Positions 1 through 12,536 of a stretch of DNA of 64,000 nt are shown in pieces (the first letter of the stretch is position 1; every line of letters begins with the position of its first letter). A program made the translations under genes and the position numbers. The DNA comes from Methyloterricola oryzae. GTDB lineage: Bacteria; Pseudomonadota; Gammaproteobacteria; Methylococcales; Methylococcaceae. Under the pieces are notes generated by a model. That model did not search any database, had not been told where the DNA came from, and saw only the letters and a program-made list of their open reading frames with translations. The DNA lies in the NCBI RefSeq assembly GCF_000934725.1, contig NZ_JYNS01000004.1:186001-250000 (forward strand), given 5' to 3'.

Positions 1-1
1 G

Positions 2-43
2 GCCGATCAGTTCCGCGTGCCCGATAAGCGACTGATCGTATGA
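2..43 (+). CDS. C-terminal tail of a gene cut by the window start
   Basis: Reading from base 2 gives thirteen codons (ADQFRVPDKRLIV) and then a TGA stop at 41-43. The residue mix and third-position GC look like real coding sequence, so this is probably the last codons of a gene that begins upstream of the window. Thirteen residues are too few to name a family. It could also be chance. Confidence 0.35.
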   Translation, partial: ADQFRVPDKRLIV

Positions 44-394
44 CCAAAGCAAAGGTCCTTATGCGGATTTTTATTATTTTAAAGCCGAGCCTGCGGACGA
101 ATGGCCAGGCGCCCGATTCCGATGCATTCGTAAGGGATTCTTAAATGGGACGGCATCCGCAGTGCCACGAAGCACAGCAGTAGGTCCAAGACCAGGCACG
201 AAAGGCACGCGATGAGAGCTATACATTTGCACGGCTCTGCCTCAAAATGACGCGGGACAGCAAGAAATCTGCCAGCAGTTCAGCAATACCGCCTGGCCCA
301 GTTGCCACGAGCGGCCGTATCACGGGTTTTGTACTAGAACAAAGAGAGCCGATGCGGAAACCGGCCGGCTACCACACCATCCAGAGAGGACATC
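44..394. other. Intergenic region with no convincing gene
   Basis: About 350 bases follow the stop of the truncated gene. I see no open frame with coding character, no tRNA fold and no clear paired -35/-10 promoter. The only clear signal is the purine-rich GAGAGGA Shine-Dalgarno just before the ATG at 395. The promoter of the small membrane protein gene is presumably here. Confidence 0.5.
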
Positions 395-850
395 ATGTTT
401 GACAAGCTGAAATCCCTTCCCGCCAGGTATTCCATGCCTTTGCTGGCGGTCTTCATCGTCCTGCTTTATGTCGTGACCAATAAGGTGGTCGTGCCGTTGG
501 TGATGAAGGTGATGGACTCGGAACTGTTTTTGGTTCCGGATGAGGAACACGAGGAACTGGGCAAGATCAGCAACCAGCGCACCGACTTTGCCTTGCTGCA
601 ATGCAAGGCGGCGATGAAGGACGAGAACCAGATTCCGGAAACGGCCCAGTTCGATGACTCGATCTACGAGGCCTGGGCCCTGGGTGGCAGGACCTATGTG
701 ATCCGTTCCCAGGTGACCGTGCCCGTCGAAGGCCAAGGCATGGCTACGCGGAAATATGCGTGCAAGATTCAGTTTGCCGGCGGTGACGTGGGCAACGCCG
801 AAAACTGGTCAATTCTAGGCATCGATTTCAACGAACCCGCGTCCGAGTAG
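395..850 (+). CDS. Small single-pass membrane protein of unknown function
   Basis: This 151-residue protein starts at an ATG with a good GAGAGGA Shine-Dalgarno about 6 bases upstream. Residues about 14-36 are a hydrophobic stretch preceded by basic residues (MFDKLKSLPARY), which suggests one inner-membrane anchor with the remaining 115 residues outside the cytoplasm. The soluble part has two cysteines (about positions 70 and 128) that could form a disulphide. I do not recognise the family. The gene converges with nadD, and a short GC-rich dyad lies between them. Coding character is good over its whole length, so I am confident it is a gene but cannot give it a function. Confidence 0.75.
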   Translation: MFDKLKSLPARYSMPLLAVFIVLLYVVTNKVVVPLVMKVMDSELFLVPDEEHEELGKISNQRTDFALLQCKAAMKDENQIPETAQFDDSIYEAWALGGRTYVIRSQVTVPVEGQGMATRKYACKIQFAGGDVGNAENWSILGIDFNEPASE

Positions 851-858
851 ACCACGGA

Positions 859-875
859 GCGGGACATGGTCCCGC
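859..875. terminator. Short GC-rich hairpin between convergent genes
   Basis: GCGGGAC, a 3-base loop, then GTCCCGC form a perfect 7-bp stem between the small membrane protein gene and the end of nadD. There is no U-run on either strand, so it is at best a weak, possibly bidirectional transcription end. Confidence 0.4.
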
Positions 876-894
876 CTTCTGAAAGGCGCGCGCC

Positions 895-1539
895 TCATAC
901 CGCCGTCGAATAGAGGCCTTTGGCGCGGATGTACGCCATCACCTGCGACGGCAGCAGATAGTCCGCACGGCGACGGCCTGCCAGGATAGCTCTGATTGCG
1001 GTCGCGGATATCGGCAACTGCGTCACCTCCACGGCATGCACCAGCCCAAAGGGCTCGCCACGCAGACGCGCGCCCTGCGCGGTCATGCGCAAGCCAGCCC
1101 ATTCCGCAACTGCCGGGTTGGAGTCCAGGGGAAACGCGCCGGGCCGGCGCATCACCACGATATGCGACAGGTCCAGCAATTCACGCCAGCGGTGCCAGAG
1201 GTCCAGCCCCAGAAACGCATCCTGCCCCAGCACCAGGCACAAGGACGCTTTCGGCCACTGCTCACGCATGGACGCCAGCGTATCGACCATGTAGGAAGGA
1301 CCTTCCCGCTCCATTTCGCGCCGGTCCAGCACGAAACAGTCGGGCGCTCCTTGAAGAGCGAGTTCCAGCATCTGCAATCGGTCGTCCGGCGACGCCACCG
1401 GCTGGCGCCGGTGGGGCGGCTGGCGGCAAGGCACCCAGCGCATTTCATCCAGTTCCAGGGCTTCACACACCTCCAGGGCCGTGCGCAAATGCCCGAAATG
1501 CACCGGATCGAAGGTGCCGCCAAAGATGCCGATCAGCAT
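895..1539 (-). CDS. nadD: Nicotinate-nucleotide adenylyltransferase
   Basis: NadD joins nicotinate mononucleotide and ATP to give deamido-NAD, the step shared by de novo and Preiss-Handler NAD synthesis. The N-terminus carries the nucleotidyltransferase signature GGTFDPVHFGH (residues 7-17). The later motif ISATAIRAIL matches the family ISxTxIR block that binds ATP phosphates. Length (214 residues) is normal. It is the last gene of the run leuS-lptE-holA-proA-nadD, 15 bases after proA, an order common in gammaproteobacteria. In many relatives rsfS and rlmH follow nadD; here they are absent and a convergent unknown gene lies downstream. Confidence 0.95.
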   Translation of the reverse strand: MLIGIFGGTFDPVHFGHLRTALEVCEALELDEMRWVPCRQPPHRRQPVASPDDRLQMLELALQGAPDCFVLDRREMEREGPSYMVDTLASMREQWPKASLCLVLGQDAFLGLDLWHRWRELLDLSHIVVMRRPGAFPLDSNPAVAEWAGLRMTAQGARLRGEPFGLVHAVEVTQLPISATAIRAILAGRRRADYLLPSQVMAYIRAKGLYSTAV

Positions 1540-1554
1540 CGGCTCTGAGCGGTC

Positions 1555-2841
1555 TTAGCCGCGCACGTGACCATCGCCTAGGACGATGAACTTTTGCGTG
1601 GTCAGGCCTTCCAGGCCGACCGGACCGCGCGCGTGCAGCTTGTCGGTGCTGATGCCGATCTCCGCACCCAAGCCATACTCGAAGCCATCGGCAAAGCGCG
1701 TGGAGGCGTTCACCATCACCGAACTGGAATCCACTTCCCGCAGGAAGCGCCGCGCCCGCGTGTAATCCTCGGTGACGATGGCTTCGGTGTGTTGGGAACC
1801 ATGGCGCTGAATGTGCTCCAACGCCTCGTCGAGTCCGGAAACCACCCGGATCGACAGGATGGGCGCCAGGTATTCCGTATCCCAATCCGCCTCTGTCGCC
1901 GCAACACAGTCGGGGATGTAGGTGCGGGTCACTTCGCAGCCTCGAATCTCCACGCCTTTTTCGCGCAGTTTCAGGGCCATTTCCGGAAGCAGGTCGTTGG
2001 CGCAGCTCGCCGCGACCAGCAGGGTTTCCATGGCGTTGCAGACCCCATAACGGTGGGTCTTGGCGTTGAGCGCGATGCGCAGGGCCTTGTCGCGGTCGGC
2101 GCCCTCATCGATGTAGACATGGCAGATGCCGTCCAAATGCTTGATGATGGGGATGCGCGACTCTGCCATGATGCGCTCGATCAATCCCTTGCCTCCGCGC
2201 GGGACGATGACATCCACGTGCTTGTCCAGATTCAGCAGCGCCCCGACGGCGGCACGGTTGGTGGTTTCGATCAATTGCACGGCGTCCTGGGGCAGTCCGG
2301 CCTGTTCCAGTCCGGTGCGGATGCAAGCCGCAATCGCCTTGTTGGAATGGATGGCCTCGGAACCGCCGCGCAGGATGCAGGCATTGCCCGATTTCAGGCA
2401 CAGGGCCGCAGCATCCGCCGTCACGTTGGGACGCGACTCGTAGATGATGCCCACCACCCCCAGAGGCACGCGCATGCGGCCGACCTGAATCCCGGTGGGC
2501 CGAAAGGTCAGCCCGGAAATCTCGCCCACGGGGTCGGCCAGGGCCGCCACCTGGCGCAGGCCTTCCGCCATGGCCGCAACCCGCTTGGCGTCGATCACCA
2601 GACGCTCCAGCATGGCCGCTTCCAGTCCCTTCTGGCGGCCGGCCTCCAGATCGCGCCCGTTTTCCTCAATCAGAAAATCGGCGCGCGCTTCCAGTTCCGC
2701 CGCGATGGCCGCCAAGGCACGATTCTTGGCCGCAGTCTCGGCACGGCCAATCAGCCGCGACGCGGTGCGGGCGCGTTCGCCCACGGCAAGAATATAACTG
2801 TTGATGTCGTCAGAATCGGAAAATCGAGCGGGCATATTCAT
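1555..2841 (-). CDS. proA: Gamma-glutamyl phosphate reductase
   Basis: ProA reduces gamma-glutamyl phosphate to glutamate-5-semialdehyde with NADPH, the second step of proline synthesis. The 428-residue length is standard. The nucleotide-binding region around [19 protein letters not shown], the block [12 protein letters not shown] and the active-site cysteine region [12 protein letters not shown] (about residues 264-275) are all typical of the ProA branch of the aldehyde dehydrogenase superfamily. The first Met is used; a second Met two codons later is possible. It lies 66 bases after holA and 15 before nadD in the same operon. proB is not in this window. Confidence 0.97.
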   Translation of the reverse strand: MNMPARFSDSDDINSYILAVGERARTASRLIGRAETAAKNRALAAIAAELEARADFLIEENGRDLEAGRQKGLEAAMLERLVIDAKRVAAMAEGLRQVAALADPVGEISGLTFRPTGIQVGRMRVPLGVVGIIYESRPNVTADAAALCLKSGNACILRGGSEAIHSNKAIAACIRTGLEQAGLPQDAVQLIETTNRAAVGALLNLDKHVDVIVPRGGKGLIERIMAESRIPIIKHLDGICHVYIDEGADRDKALRIALNAKTHRYGVCNAMETLLVAASCANDLLPEMALKLREKGVEIRGCEVTRTYIPDCVAATEADWDTEYLAPILSIRVVSGLDEALEHIQRHGSQHTEAIVTEDYTRARRFLREVDSSSVMVNASTRFADGFEYGLGAEIGISTDKLHARGPVGLEGLTTQKFIVLGDGHVRG

Positions 2842-2907
2842 GGGTCACGGACAGGTTCTGGCGTTGAATAGGGGGTTAAACAATGAAAGGCCGGCGTGCG
2901 GAGCCGT

Positions 2908-3944
2908 TCAGGCGATGTCCTCCCGTAGACGTCGCGACGCGGGTCCCCGGCCCGCCATGGTCATGCACACATCCAACAGCGCGTCCCAGGCTTCCCCGGT
3001 GTCCTGCCCCTTGATGATGCGATCGGATCTTGAACACGCCAGCAAGGACTGCCGCACCTGCTCGCGGTCCAGCCGCTGCAGTGCTTTAACCATCCCGGCC
3101 TTGCGGCTGTCCCAGATTCGCAGCCGGCTGAACGCGGCATCCGGGGTGGAGCCGTCCGCCACCGCGGCCTGCACGGAGGCCACCACGCGCAGGTCGCGGG
3201 CCAGCGCCCACAAGGCCACGGCGGCGGCAATCCCTTCAGCGCGCAGCGCGGCCAGTATCCGGTTGGAGCGCACCAACTGGCCCTGCAGGGCTGCCTCGGA
3301 CAGGTCATACACATCGTAGCGGGCGCTGTCCGCCACCGCCTTGCGAATCATCTCGTCCTCGATCCGTCCCGAACCGCAGAGGATGTGCAGCTTCTCCACT
3401 TCCTGGGCCGCGGCCAGCAGATTGCCTTCCACCCGCGCCGCCAGCAGGGCCAGCCCGGACCGGTCGGCCAGCATGTTGCGGGCGCCCATGCGCCGATCCA
3501 GCCAAGCGATGAGCTGGGGACCTTCCAGTGGCCAGACCTGGATGAAAACGCCCTTGGGCTCCAGCGCCTGGAACCAGCGGCTTTTCTTCTGCTCGTCGCC
3601 CGTCAGCTTCGGCAGGCTGACGATGAGCACGGCATCTTCGGGAATCCGCTCGGCATAGCGCACCAGCGCATCGGCGCCGGCCTTGTCCGGCTTGCCCGGC
3701 AGGCGCAGGTCGAGAATGCGCAGATCACCGAACAGGGAATAGGATTCCGCCGCCTCCAGCAACTGGCCCCACTCGAAACCGCTGTCGACATAGAACAGTT
3801 CCCGGCTGGCGTAGCCTTTGGCGCGCGCGGCCTCGCGGATGGCATCCACGGCCTCGCCCAGTTGCAAGGGTTCGTCGCCGGAAACCAGGTAGACCGGCGC
3901 GATGCCTTTGCGAAGGGCATCCGGCAACTGATCCAGCTTGAGCT

Positions 3945-3948
<4 letters not shown>
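2908..3948 (-). CDS. holA: DNA polymerase III delta subunit
   Basis: HolA is the clamp-loader subunit that opens the beta sliding clamp so it can be placed on primed DNA. The 346-residue protein begins LKLDQLPDALRK and has the family block YLVSGDEPLQLGEA, then a degenerate AAA+ core (YSLFGDLRILDLRLP; VLIVSLPKL) and an all-helical C-terminal collar. I place the start at GTG 3948 because that GTG overlaps the lptE stop in a GTGA arrangement, implying translational coupling. The open frame runs much further upstream, but that extension lies over lptE and leuS in another frame and is not credible. Confidence 0.93.
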
Positions 3949-7099
<3,151 letters not shown>

Positions 7100-7185
7100 T
7101 TAGAATACAGGAGGCCTGCGTAAAGCTAAAGCCGGAGGACGGCGCGCGGCGCCATAACCCGGTACCGGTTGAGGGATTACGGTCG

Positions 7186-7191
7186 TATAAT
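7186..7191 (+). promoter_or_regulatory. Possible -10 element for the ParA gene
   Basis: A perfect TATAAT lies about 104 bases before the ParA start in the divergent leuS/ParA gap. No good -35 sits 16-18 bases upstream; TTGAGG is present but only 11 bases away. It is a plausible but incomplete promoter. Confidence 0.35.
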
Positions 7192-7294
7192 CCCAAGGTG
7201 GACAATCCGGCCCGGGAAAGCGCGCCGGATTCTCGTCCGGAGCGGGCGAAGTCAGGGCTATTCATCGACCAGAACGTATGCATACGAGGACATC

Positions 7295-8077
7295 ATGCGC
7301 AGGGTAATCTTCAATCAGAAAGGCGGCGTCGGAAAATCCACCATCGCGTGCAACCTGGCAGCGATCAGTGCGATCGACGAGAAGAAGACACTGGTGGTCG
7401 ACCTGGATGTCCAGGGCAACTCCAGTCACTACCTACTGGGCCGCAAGATCACCGACCCGGACAAGACCATCGCACACTTCTTCAAGGAGACGCTGAGCAT
7501 CAACCTGTTCGGCAAGAACGGTCTGACGGGCCTGGAGAATTGCATCCACAGCACGCCGTTCGAGAACCTCTACGTCATCCCCTCGCACCCGGAACTGGAG
7601 CCGCTGCACAGCCGCCTGGAAACCCGCTACAAAATCTACAAGCTGCGCGAGGCGCTGGAGGGGCTGCAAGGATTCGACGAGATCTACATCGACACGCCGC
7701 CGGTGCTGAACTTCTACAGCCGTTCGGGCCTGATCGCCGCGCACCGCTGCCTGGTCCCCTTCGACTGCGACGCCTTTTCGCGCGAGGCCTTGTACAACTT
7801 GCTTTCCACCATCGCGGAAATCAAGGCGGACCACAACGCCGACCTGCAAATGGAGGGTATCGTCGTCAATCAGTTCCAGGGACGCGCCAACCTGCCGCAG
7901 CAGATGGTCAGCCAACTGGTTGAGGAAGGCCATCGAGTTCTGGACAGCAAGATATCGCCCTCGGTGAAGGTGCGCGAATCCCACAGCGAATCCAAGCCGC
8001 TGATCCATTATGTGCCAGATCATCGGCTTACCGAAGAATTCATGGCCTTGCACCAAGAACTGCACGGCCACGCCTGA
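7295..8077 (+). CDS. Orphan ParA/MinD-type ATPase
   Basis: This 260-residue P-loop ATPase has the deviant Walker A box KGGVGKST (about residues 9-16), the Walker A' motif VVDLDVQGN and a switch-like IDTPPVLNFYS, which place it in the ParA family of DNA- or cargo-positioning ATPases. ATG 7295 is chosen because an AGGA Shine-Dalgarno lies 5-6 bases before it; the frame is open further upstream without a ribosome site. No ParB, parS-like repeat or other partition gene is adjacent, so it is not an obvious chromosome-partition locus. It is divergent from leuS. Cargo unknown. Confidence 0.85.
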   Translation: MRRVIFNQKGGVGKSTIACNLAAISAIDEKKTLVVDLDVQGNSSHYLLGRKITDPDKTIAHFFKETLSINLFGKNGLTGLENCIHSTPFENLYVIPSHPELEPLHSRLETRYKIYKLREALEGLQGFDEIYIDTPPVLNFYSRSGLIAAHRCLVPFDCDAFSREALYNLLSTIAEIKADHNADLQMEGIVVNQFQGRANLPQQMVSQLVEEGHRVLDSKISPSVKVRESHSESKPLIHYVPDHRLTEEFMALHQELHGHA

Positions 8078-8168
8078 AGATTTTGCGCGCCAGCCTCGTC
8101 GCGGCTGTTGACACGTGGCGCGAAGCAGCAATCTGCATTCAAGACGATCCACAGGGCTTATTCGATCC

Positions 8169-8882
8169 ATGCACAGCAACCCCATGCAATTCCACCGCAG
8201 CCGGGCAATCGCGTTGGCTCTGGCACTGATACCGGCCGCAGCCAGAGCCGACCCGACGGCGGAAGATTTTCAAACCTGGGCAGCCATCACTGCTACCGGC
8301 ACGCTCGGCGTGCTCAGTCCGGCGTTGCAGTCGTTCCGGTACTGGATGGAAGGCCAAGGCCGTTTTGGCAACGACACCTCGTCCCTCTCGCAAGGCATGG
8401 TGCGCCCAGGCCTGGGCTATGCCCTGAATTCCAACGCCAGTCTGTGGCTGGGTTACGCCTATGCCCCCACCATGGAGCCTTTCACCACCGATTCCTTCAA
8501 CGAGCAGCGCCTGTGGCAGCAATTCCTGTGGACGGACAAAAGTGCGCTGGGGAATTACAGCAGCCGCACCCGTTTCGAAGAGCGTTTCATCGGCCAGCCG
8601 GACACCGCCTACCGCTTCCGGCAGATGTTCAAGCTCGCCTACCCGTTGCCGTTCGCGCAGGATTTCAGCCTGGTCGGTTGGGACGAAGTATTCGTAAACC
8701 TCAACAATACCGGCACCGTGCATGCAGGCCTCGACCAGAACCGCTTGTTCGCGGGGCTGGGCTACAACTTTGATGAACACATCCGGACCGAACTGGGGTA
8801 CATGAACCAGTACATCCAGAAGTCGGAAGCCGCGGACCGCATTTCCCATATCCTCTCGCTCAGCCTGTTCCTGAATTACTGA
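8169..8882 (+). CDS. Secreted DUF2490-like outer-membrane protein
   Basis: The 237-residue product starts with a signal peptide (MHSNPM then an Ala/Leu-rich core ending AAARA before DPTAED). The mature part alternates aromatic and polar residues (RPGLGYALN, LWLGYAYAP, YRFRQMFKLAYPL) and ends ILSLSLFLNY, a pattern of short outer-membrane beta-strands as in DUF2490 proteins. Met at 8184 is an alternative start. The substrate or role is unknown. It lies 91 bases after the ParA gene and 21 before hemN on the same strand, so co-transcription with hemN is likely. Confidence 0.75.
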   Translation: MHSNPMQFHRSRAIALALALIPAAARADPTAEDFQTWAAITATGTLGVLSPALQSFRYWMEGQGRFGNDTSSLSQGMVRPGLGYALNSNASLWLGYAYAPTMEPFTTDSFNEQRLWQQFLWTDKSALGNYSSRTRFEERFIGQPDTAYRFRQMFKLAYPLPFAQDFSLVGWDEVFVNLNNTGTVHAGLDQNRLFAGLGYNFDEHIRTELGYMNQYIQKSEAADRISHILSLSLFLNY

Positions 8883-8903
8883 GGCCGAGCCCCACGCGCG
8901 CCC

Positions 8904-10289
8904 ATGACCGAGCAACTGCCCATTTTCGACGAGGAACTCATCCGCCGCTACGACCGCCAAGGACCTCGCTACACTTCTTATCCCACCGCTGTCCAGTTCA
9001 CCGAAACCTTCGGCAATGCGCAGTACCTCGAGCACGCCCGCGCCAGCCATGCGGTCGCCGAACCAGTTCCGCTTTCCCTGTATTTCCACATACCGTTCTG
9101 CGCAACCGTCTGCTATTACTGCGGCTGCAACAAGATCGTCACCAAGAACCGAGCCCACACCATCGCCTACCTGGAGAGTCTGCACCGGGAAGTCGAGCAC
9201 CAGGGTCAGTTGTTCGATCGCGCGCGACCTGTCGCGCAGCTGCACTGGGGCGGCGGTACACCGACCTTCCTGGCCGAGGACCAGATGCAGGCCTTGATGG
9301 ACCACACCCGTCGCCATTTCAGCCTGCTTGACCACGATGCCGGCGAATATTCGATTGAAATCGACCCGCGTACCGTGGACCCGGCCAAAGTGACATTCCT
9401 GCGCCGCCTGGGATTCAACCGGCTCAGCCTCGGCGTGCAAGATTTCGAGCCTGCGGTGCAGCGGGCCGTCAACCGCCTGCAGAGCGAGGAACAGACCTTG
9501 GCGGTCATGCAAGCCGCACGCGACTGCAGGTTCACGTCCATCAGCGTCGATCTCATTTATGGTCTCCCGCTACAGAGCGTCGAAAGCTTCGACCGCACCC
9601 TCGATAAGATCGTGGCCGCCAACCCGGACCGCATCTCGGTATTCAATTACGCCCATCTGCCCAGCATGTTCAAGACGCAGCGGCAGATCAACGAGCATGA
9701 ACTGCCTGCGCCCCAGGTAAAGCTGAACATCCTGCGCCACGCCATCACCAAGCTGATCGACGCCGGTTACGTCTATATCGGAATGGACCACTTCGCCAAG
9801 CCGGATGACGAGTTGGCCATCGCCCAGCGCGAAGGCACGCTGTCGCGCAATTTCCAGGGTTACGCCACCCACGGGGAATGCGACATCGTGGGGCTGGGCG
9901 TCAGTTCTATCGGGCGCATCGGCAACAGCTACAGCCAGAACGAGCGGGATCTGGAGCGCTATTGCCAACGGGTCGATGACGAAGGCTTGGCGGTGTTCCG
10001 TGGCATCACCCTGAATGCCGACGATCAGCTGCGCCGAAGGGTCATCAATGAACTCATCTGTCACTTCCAGCTTGAACGAGACCGCTTCGGCGTCGATTTC
10101 GACCGCTACTTCGCCGACGAAATCGAGGCGCTGTCCGGTATGGCTGCCGATGGCCTGCTGGAAATCGACGGCCGATGGCTGCGCGTGCGTCCAGCGGGCC
10201 GATTGCTCATACGCAACATTTGCATGGTGTTCGACCGCTACCTGAACGAGGCAACGGAGGCCGGCAGGCGCTTTTCCAAAGTCATCTGA
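8904..10289 (+). CDS. hemN: Oxygen-independent coproporphyrinogen III dehydrogenase
   Basis: HemN is the radical-SAM enzyme that decarboxylates coproporphyrinogen III to protoporphyrinogen IX without oxygen in haem synthesis. The 4Fe-4S ligating motif CATVCYYCGC is visible near residues 66-75, preceded by LYFHIPF. The GGGTPTFL SAM-binding block and the C-terminal HemN domain (GMDHFAKPDDELA) are present. At 461 residues it is full length and of the true HemN rather than the HemW type. FNR-like control would be expected, but I could not identify an FNR box in the 21-base gap upstream. Confidence 0.96.
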   Translation: MTEQLPIFDEELIRRYDRQGPRYTSYPTAVQFTETFGNAQYLEHARASHAVAEPVPLSLYFHIPFCATVCYYCGCNKIVTKNRAHTIAYLESLHREVEHQGQLFDRARPVAQLHWGGGTPTFLAEDQMQALMDHTRRHFSLLDHDAGEYSIEIDPRTVDPAKVTFLRRLGFNRLSLGVQDFEPAVQRAVNRLQSEEQTLAVMQAARDCRFTSISVDLIYGLPLQSVESFDRTLDKIVAANPDRISVFNYAHLPSMFKTQRQINEHELPAPQVKLNILRHAITKLIDAGYVYIGMDHFAKPDDELAIAQREGTLSRNFQGYATHGECDIVGLGVSSIGRIGNSYSQNERDLERYCQRVDDEGLAVFRGITLNADDQLRRRVINELICHFQLERDRFGVDFDRYFADEIEALSGMAADGLLEIDGRWLRVRPAGRLLIRNICMVFDRYLNEATEAGRRFSKVI

Positions 10290-10316
10290 TCCTGGCAAGC
10301 ACAGGGAGATGCGCCA

Positions 10317-12008
10317 TTGATTCTGCGGCATTCCCCACGCCCTCTGTACCGCAAGCTCCGGCTTACGGTTTTTGGATTGGTCGCCTTGGGGCTTTTCGCC
10401 TGCGCCGCACCGATCAGGCAAGCGCCTGGGGAGAATTCCGGCGTCCGGCATCTGCGCATTCTGCAGGTCAATGACACCTACAAGGTCGAAGGGCTGGAAA
10501 ACGGCACCGTGGGCGGTTTTGCGCGCCTCAGATCACTGCGCCGACAGCTTGAAAGCGACGGCGGCGGCCCCGTGCTGTTGCTGCACGCCGGCGATTTCCT
10601 CTACCCGTCCGTGATGAGCAAGTACCTGGCGGCCGAACCCATGGTGCGTGTCATGAATTTGCTGGATGGCGACGGTGACGCCTTCGATCCCAACATGGTC
10701 GTCACTTTCGGGAATCACGAATTCGACAACCCGGACCCAGGGATCCTGCTCGGTCGCATTGCCCAGTCGGACTTTGCCTGGATATCCTCGAACGTGCGTT
10801 ACCGTCCAAGCCAGGGCGCGCCCCTTCAGGACTGGGATCGGCGGGTCCCCGTGCCGCACCACCTGCTGCGCGACGTGAATGGCGTCAGAATTGGATTGTT
10901 TGCCCTTACCCTGAATTCCACCGAGCAGGACTACGTGGGCTATCGCTACACGGAGGACGAGCGCTGCCACTTGGTCCGAACCGTCATCTCCGCACTGCAA
11001 CGGGAAGGTGCCGAAGTCATCGTGGCTCTGACCCATCAGGATCTGGAGCAGGACCAATGGCTGGCGCGTGAGTTCCCCGAAATCGATCTGATCGCGGGTG
11101 GGCACGAGCATTTCCATATCCAGGAGCGGGTGGGCAAAACCTGGATCACCAAGGCCGATGCGGATAACCTGAGCGCAATCATCCACCACGTCACCCTGAA
11201 GACCGGCCAACCCCCCGCCGTCACGCCGCATCGGGTCGTCCTCGATACAACCATCCCTCAAGATCGACTGGTGCAGGCCGAGGTGGACCGTTCCCTGGAA
11301 CGCCTGGCCACCGCCATCAAAAAGACCACGGGCCGCGATGGCGCGACGGTCGTCGCCAGCACAATTCATCCGTTGGAGGGCCTGGAAGCCGCCGTCCGCC
11401 GCCGCGAGACGGCACTGGGCAATTTCCTCGCTGACACCCTGCGCGCGCGCATGCGCACCGATGTCGCCCTCCTCAACGCGGGCGGTATTCGCATCAACGA
11501 CAACATTCCGCCGGGTCCCGTGACCGCTGCGGACCTGGAAGGCCTCTATTACTTTGACGACACCGTGGTGAGCTTTCAGATCACGGGGGTGGAACTCCTC
11601 GACCTATTACGCCACTCCATCGCGAAAGCCCACCTGGGCTACGGCGGGTTCCTGCAGGTCTCCGGCATCCGCTTTCGCTATCGGATCAGCGGGCCTGCTG
11701 AGAACCCACTCACCCATATCGACCCAAGCGACGTTTGGGTGCAGCGATTCGGGGATGCCAGGCTCGAGCCCTTGGACCTGAAGCGACGCTACAGCGCCGC
11801 CGCAACGGATTTCCTCTGGAACAGGGGCTTCGCAGACGGATACCCGCTGTTTCGACAGGGCGCCGGAGGTTCCAGCCCTCCCCGACTCGACCATGGTTCG
11901 CCGCCAAGTTTCCGCAGCGTCATCGAGGAAGCACTGGCCCTCCTAACCTACCGCACCATCACCACACGCATTGACGGTCGCATCAAGGCGGAGATCATGC
12001 CGCCTTAG
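10317..12008 (+). CDS. 5'-nucleotidase/metallophosphatase lipoprotein
   Basis: The protein has 563 residues. The N-terminus has a lipobox (LGLFAC) after a hydrophobic stretch, so it is probably anchored to a membrane outside the cytoplasm. The calcineurin-like phosphatase domain shows HAGDF, TFGNHEFD, ALTHQD and GGHEHF metal-site motifs. The C-terminal 5'-nucleotidase domain shows NFLADTLRARM, LNAGGIR and YYFDDTVVSFQITG. The first metal motif is ND-T-Y rather than the usual D-x-H; I recall NDxY variants in bacterial relatives. The start is TTG 10317, with AGGGAG upstream; no in-frame ATG gives a full signal peptide. It likely dephosphorylates nucleotides or related phosphate esters at the cell surface. 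Confidence 0.85.
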   Translation: MILRHSPRPLYRKLRLTVFGLVALGLFACAAPIRQAPGENSGVRHLRILQVNDTYKVEGLENGTVGGFARLRSLRRQLESDGGGPVLLLHAGDFLYPSVMSKYLAAEPMVRVMNLLDGDGDAFDPNMVVTFGNHEFDNPDPGILLGRIAQSDFAWISSNVRYRPSQGAPLQDWDRRVPVPHHLLRDVNGVRIGLFALTLNSTEQDYVGYRYTEDERCHLVRTVISALQREGAEVIVALTHQDLEQDQWLAREFPEIDLIAGGHEHFHIQERVGKTWITKADADNLSAIIHHVTLKTGQPPAVTPHRVVLDTTIPQDRLVQAEVDRSLERLATAIKKTTGRDGATVVASTIHPLEGLEAAVRRRETALGNFLADTLRARMRTDVALLNAGGIRINDNIPPGPVTAADLEGLYYFDDTVVSFQITGVELLDLLRHSIAKAHLGYGGFLQVSGIRFRYRISGPAENPLTHIDPSDVWVQRFGDARLEPLDLKRRYSAAATDFLWNRGFADGYPLFRQGAGGSSPPRLDHGSPPSFRSVIEEALALLTYRTITTRIDGRIKAEIMPP

Positions 12009-12536
12009 CGCGGCCTCGATCCCGCTCGCGGATGCGGACTCAACGGCCGCTCCGGTCCACAATCGCTCACGTGCGCCCTCCGAGGACCGCAGGTCAACGG
12101 CTTAGCACCAAAAACCTTCCCATCGACATACCTCCGCCATGGCGGTTTAGGCCAATTCCGCTCATAAGGATTTTATCTATTTGCCTGTTTTGCACATCCT
12201 TGGTTATTCTTGTAGCTGAATCGGTATGTATGCAATTGGCGACAGGTGATTTTCCTTACGATGATAACCTAGTTGAAACCCTCGATTGCGCACAAACGAT
12301 AAACGATCATTACCCTTTTCAAGGCAGTCAAAAAGGCCGTTAGAACACGTTATTTACCTAGTCATGGATCGAAAAGGAACACGGCTCTCCATCCAAGCTT
12401 CAAAGAATCCAATGCGCGGCTGTCGGCGCGTGGAATCCGTCTTCCCTATCTTTTCTCACCGCCTACAACCGACTCACATTGCAACTGCCGCCTGGCCAGG
12501 ACTCAGGTTGCAGGTGGAAAAACTTACAGCGTGACA
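12009..12536. other. AT-richer intergenic region before the PstS-like gene
   Basis: This stretch separates the 5'-nucleotidase gene from the accessory cluster. The middle, about 12160-12350, is clearly richer in A and T than the genes around it. A 103-codon frame at 12032-12343 has one hydrophobic segment, but no ribosome site and unlike codon use. TTGCCT (12181) followed 17 bases later by TTATTC could be a weak promoter. No terminator with a U-run is evident. Confidence 0.5.

Noticed and set aside
8108-8113. TTGACA as a promoter for the DUF2490-like gene
   Set aside because: No acceptable -10 at 16-18 bases; the hexamer at 17 bases is ATCTGC.
12032-12343. 103-codon frame with one hydrophobic segment before the PstS-like gene
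   Set aside because: No Shine-Dalgarno, composition unlike real genes here, and it spans a sharp AT shift. Treated as intergenic.
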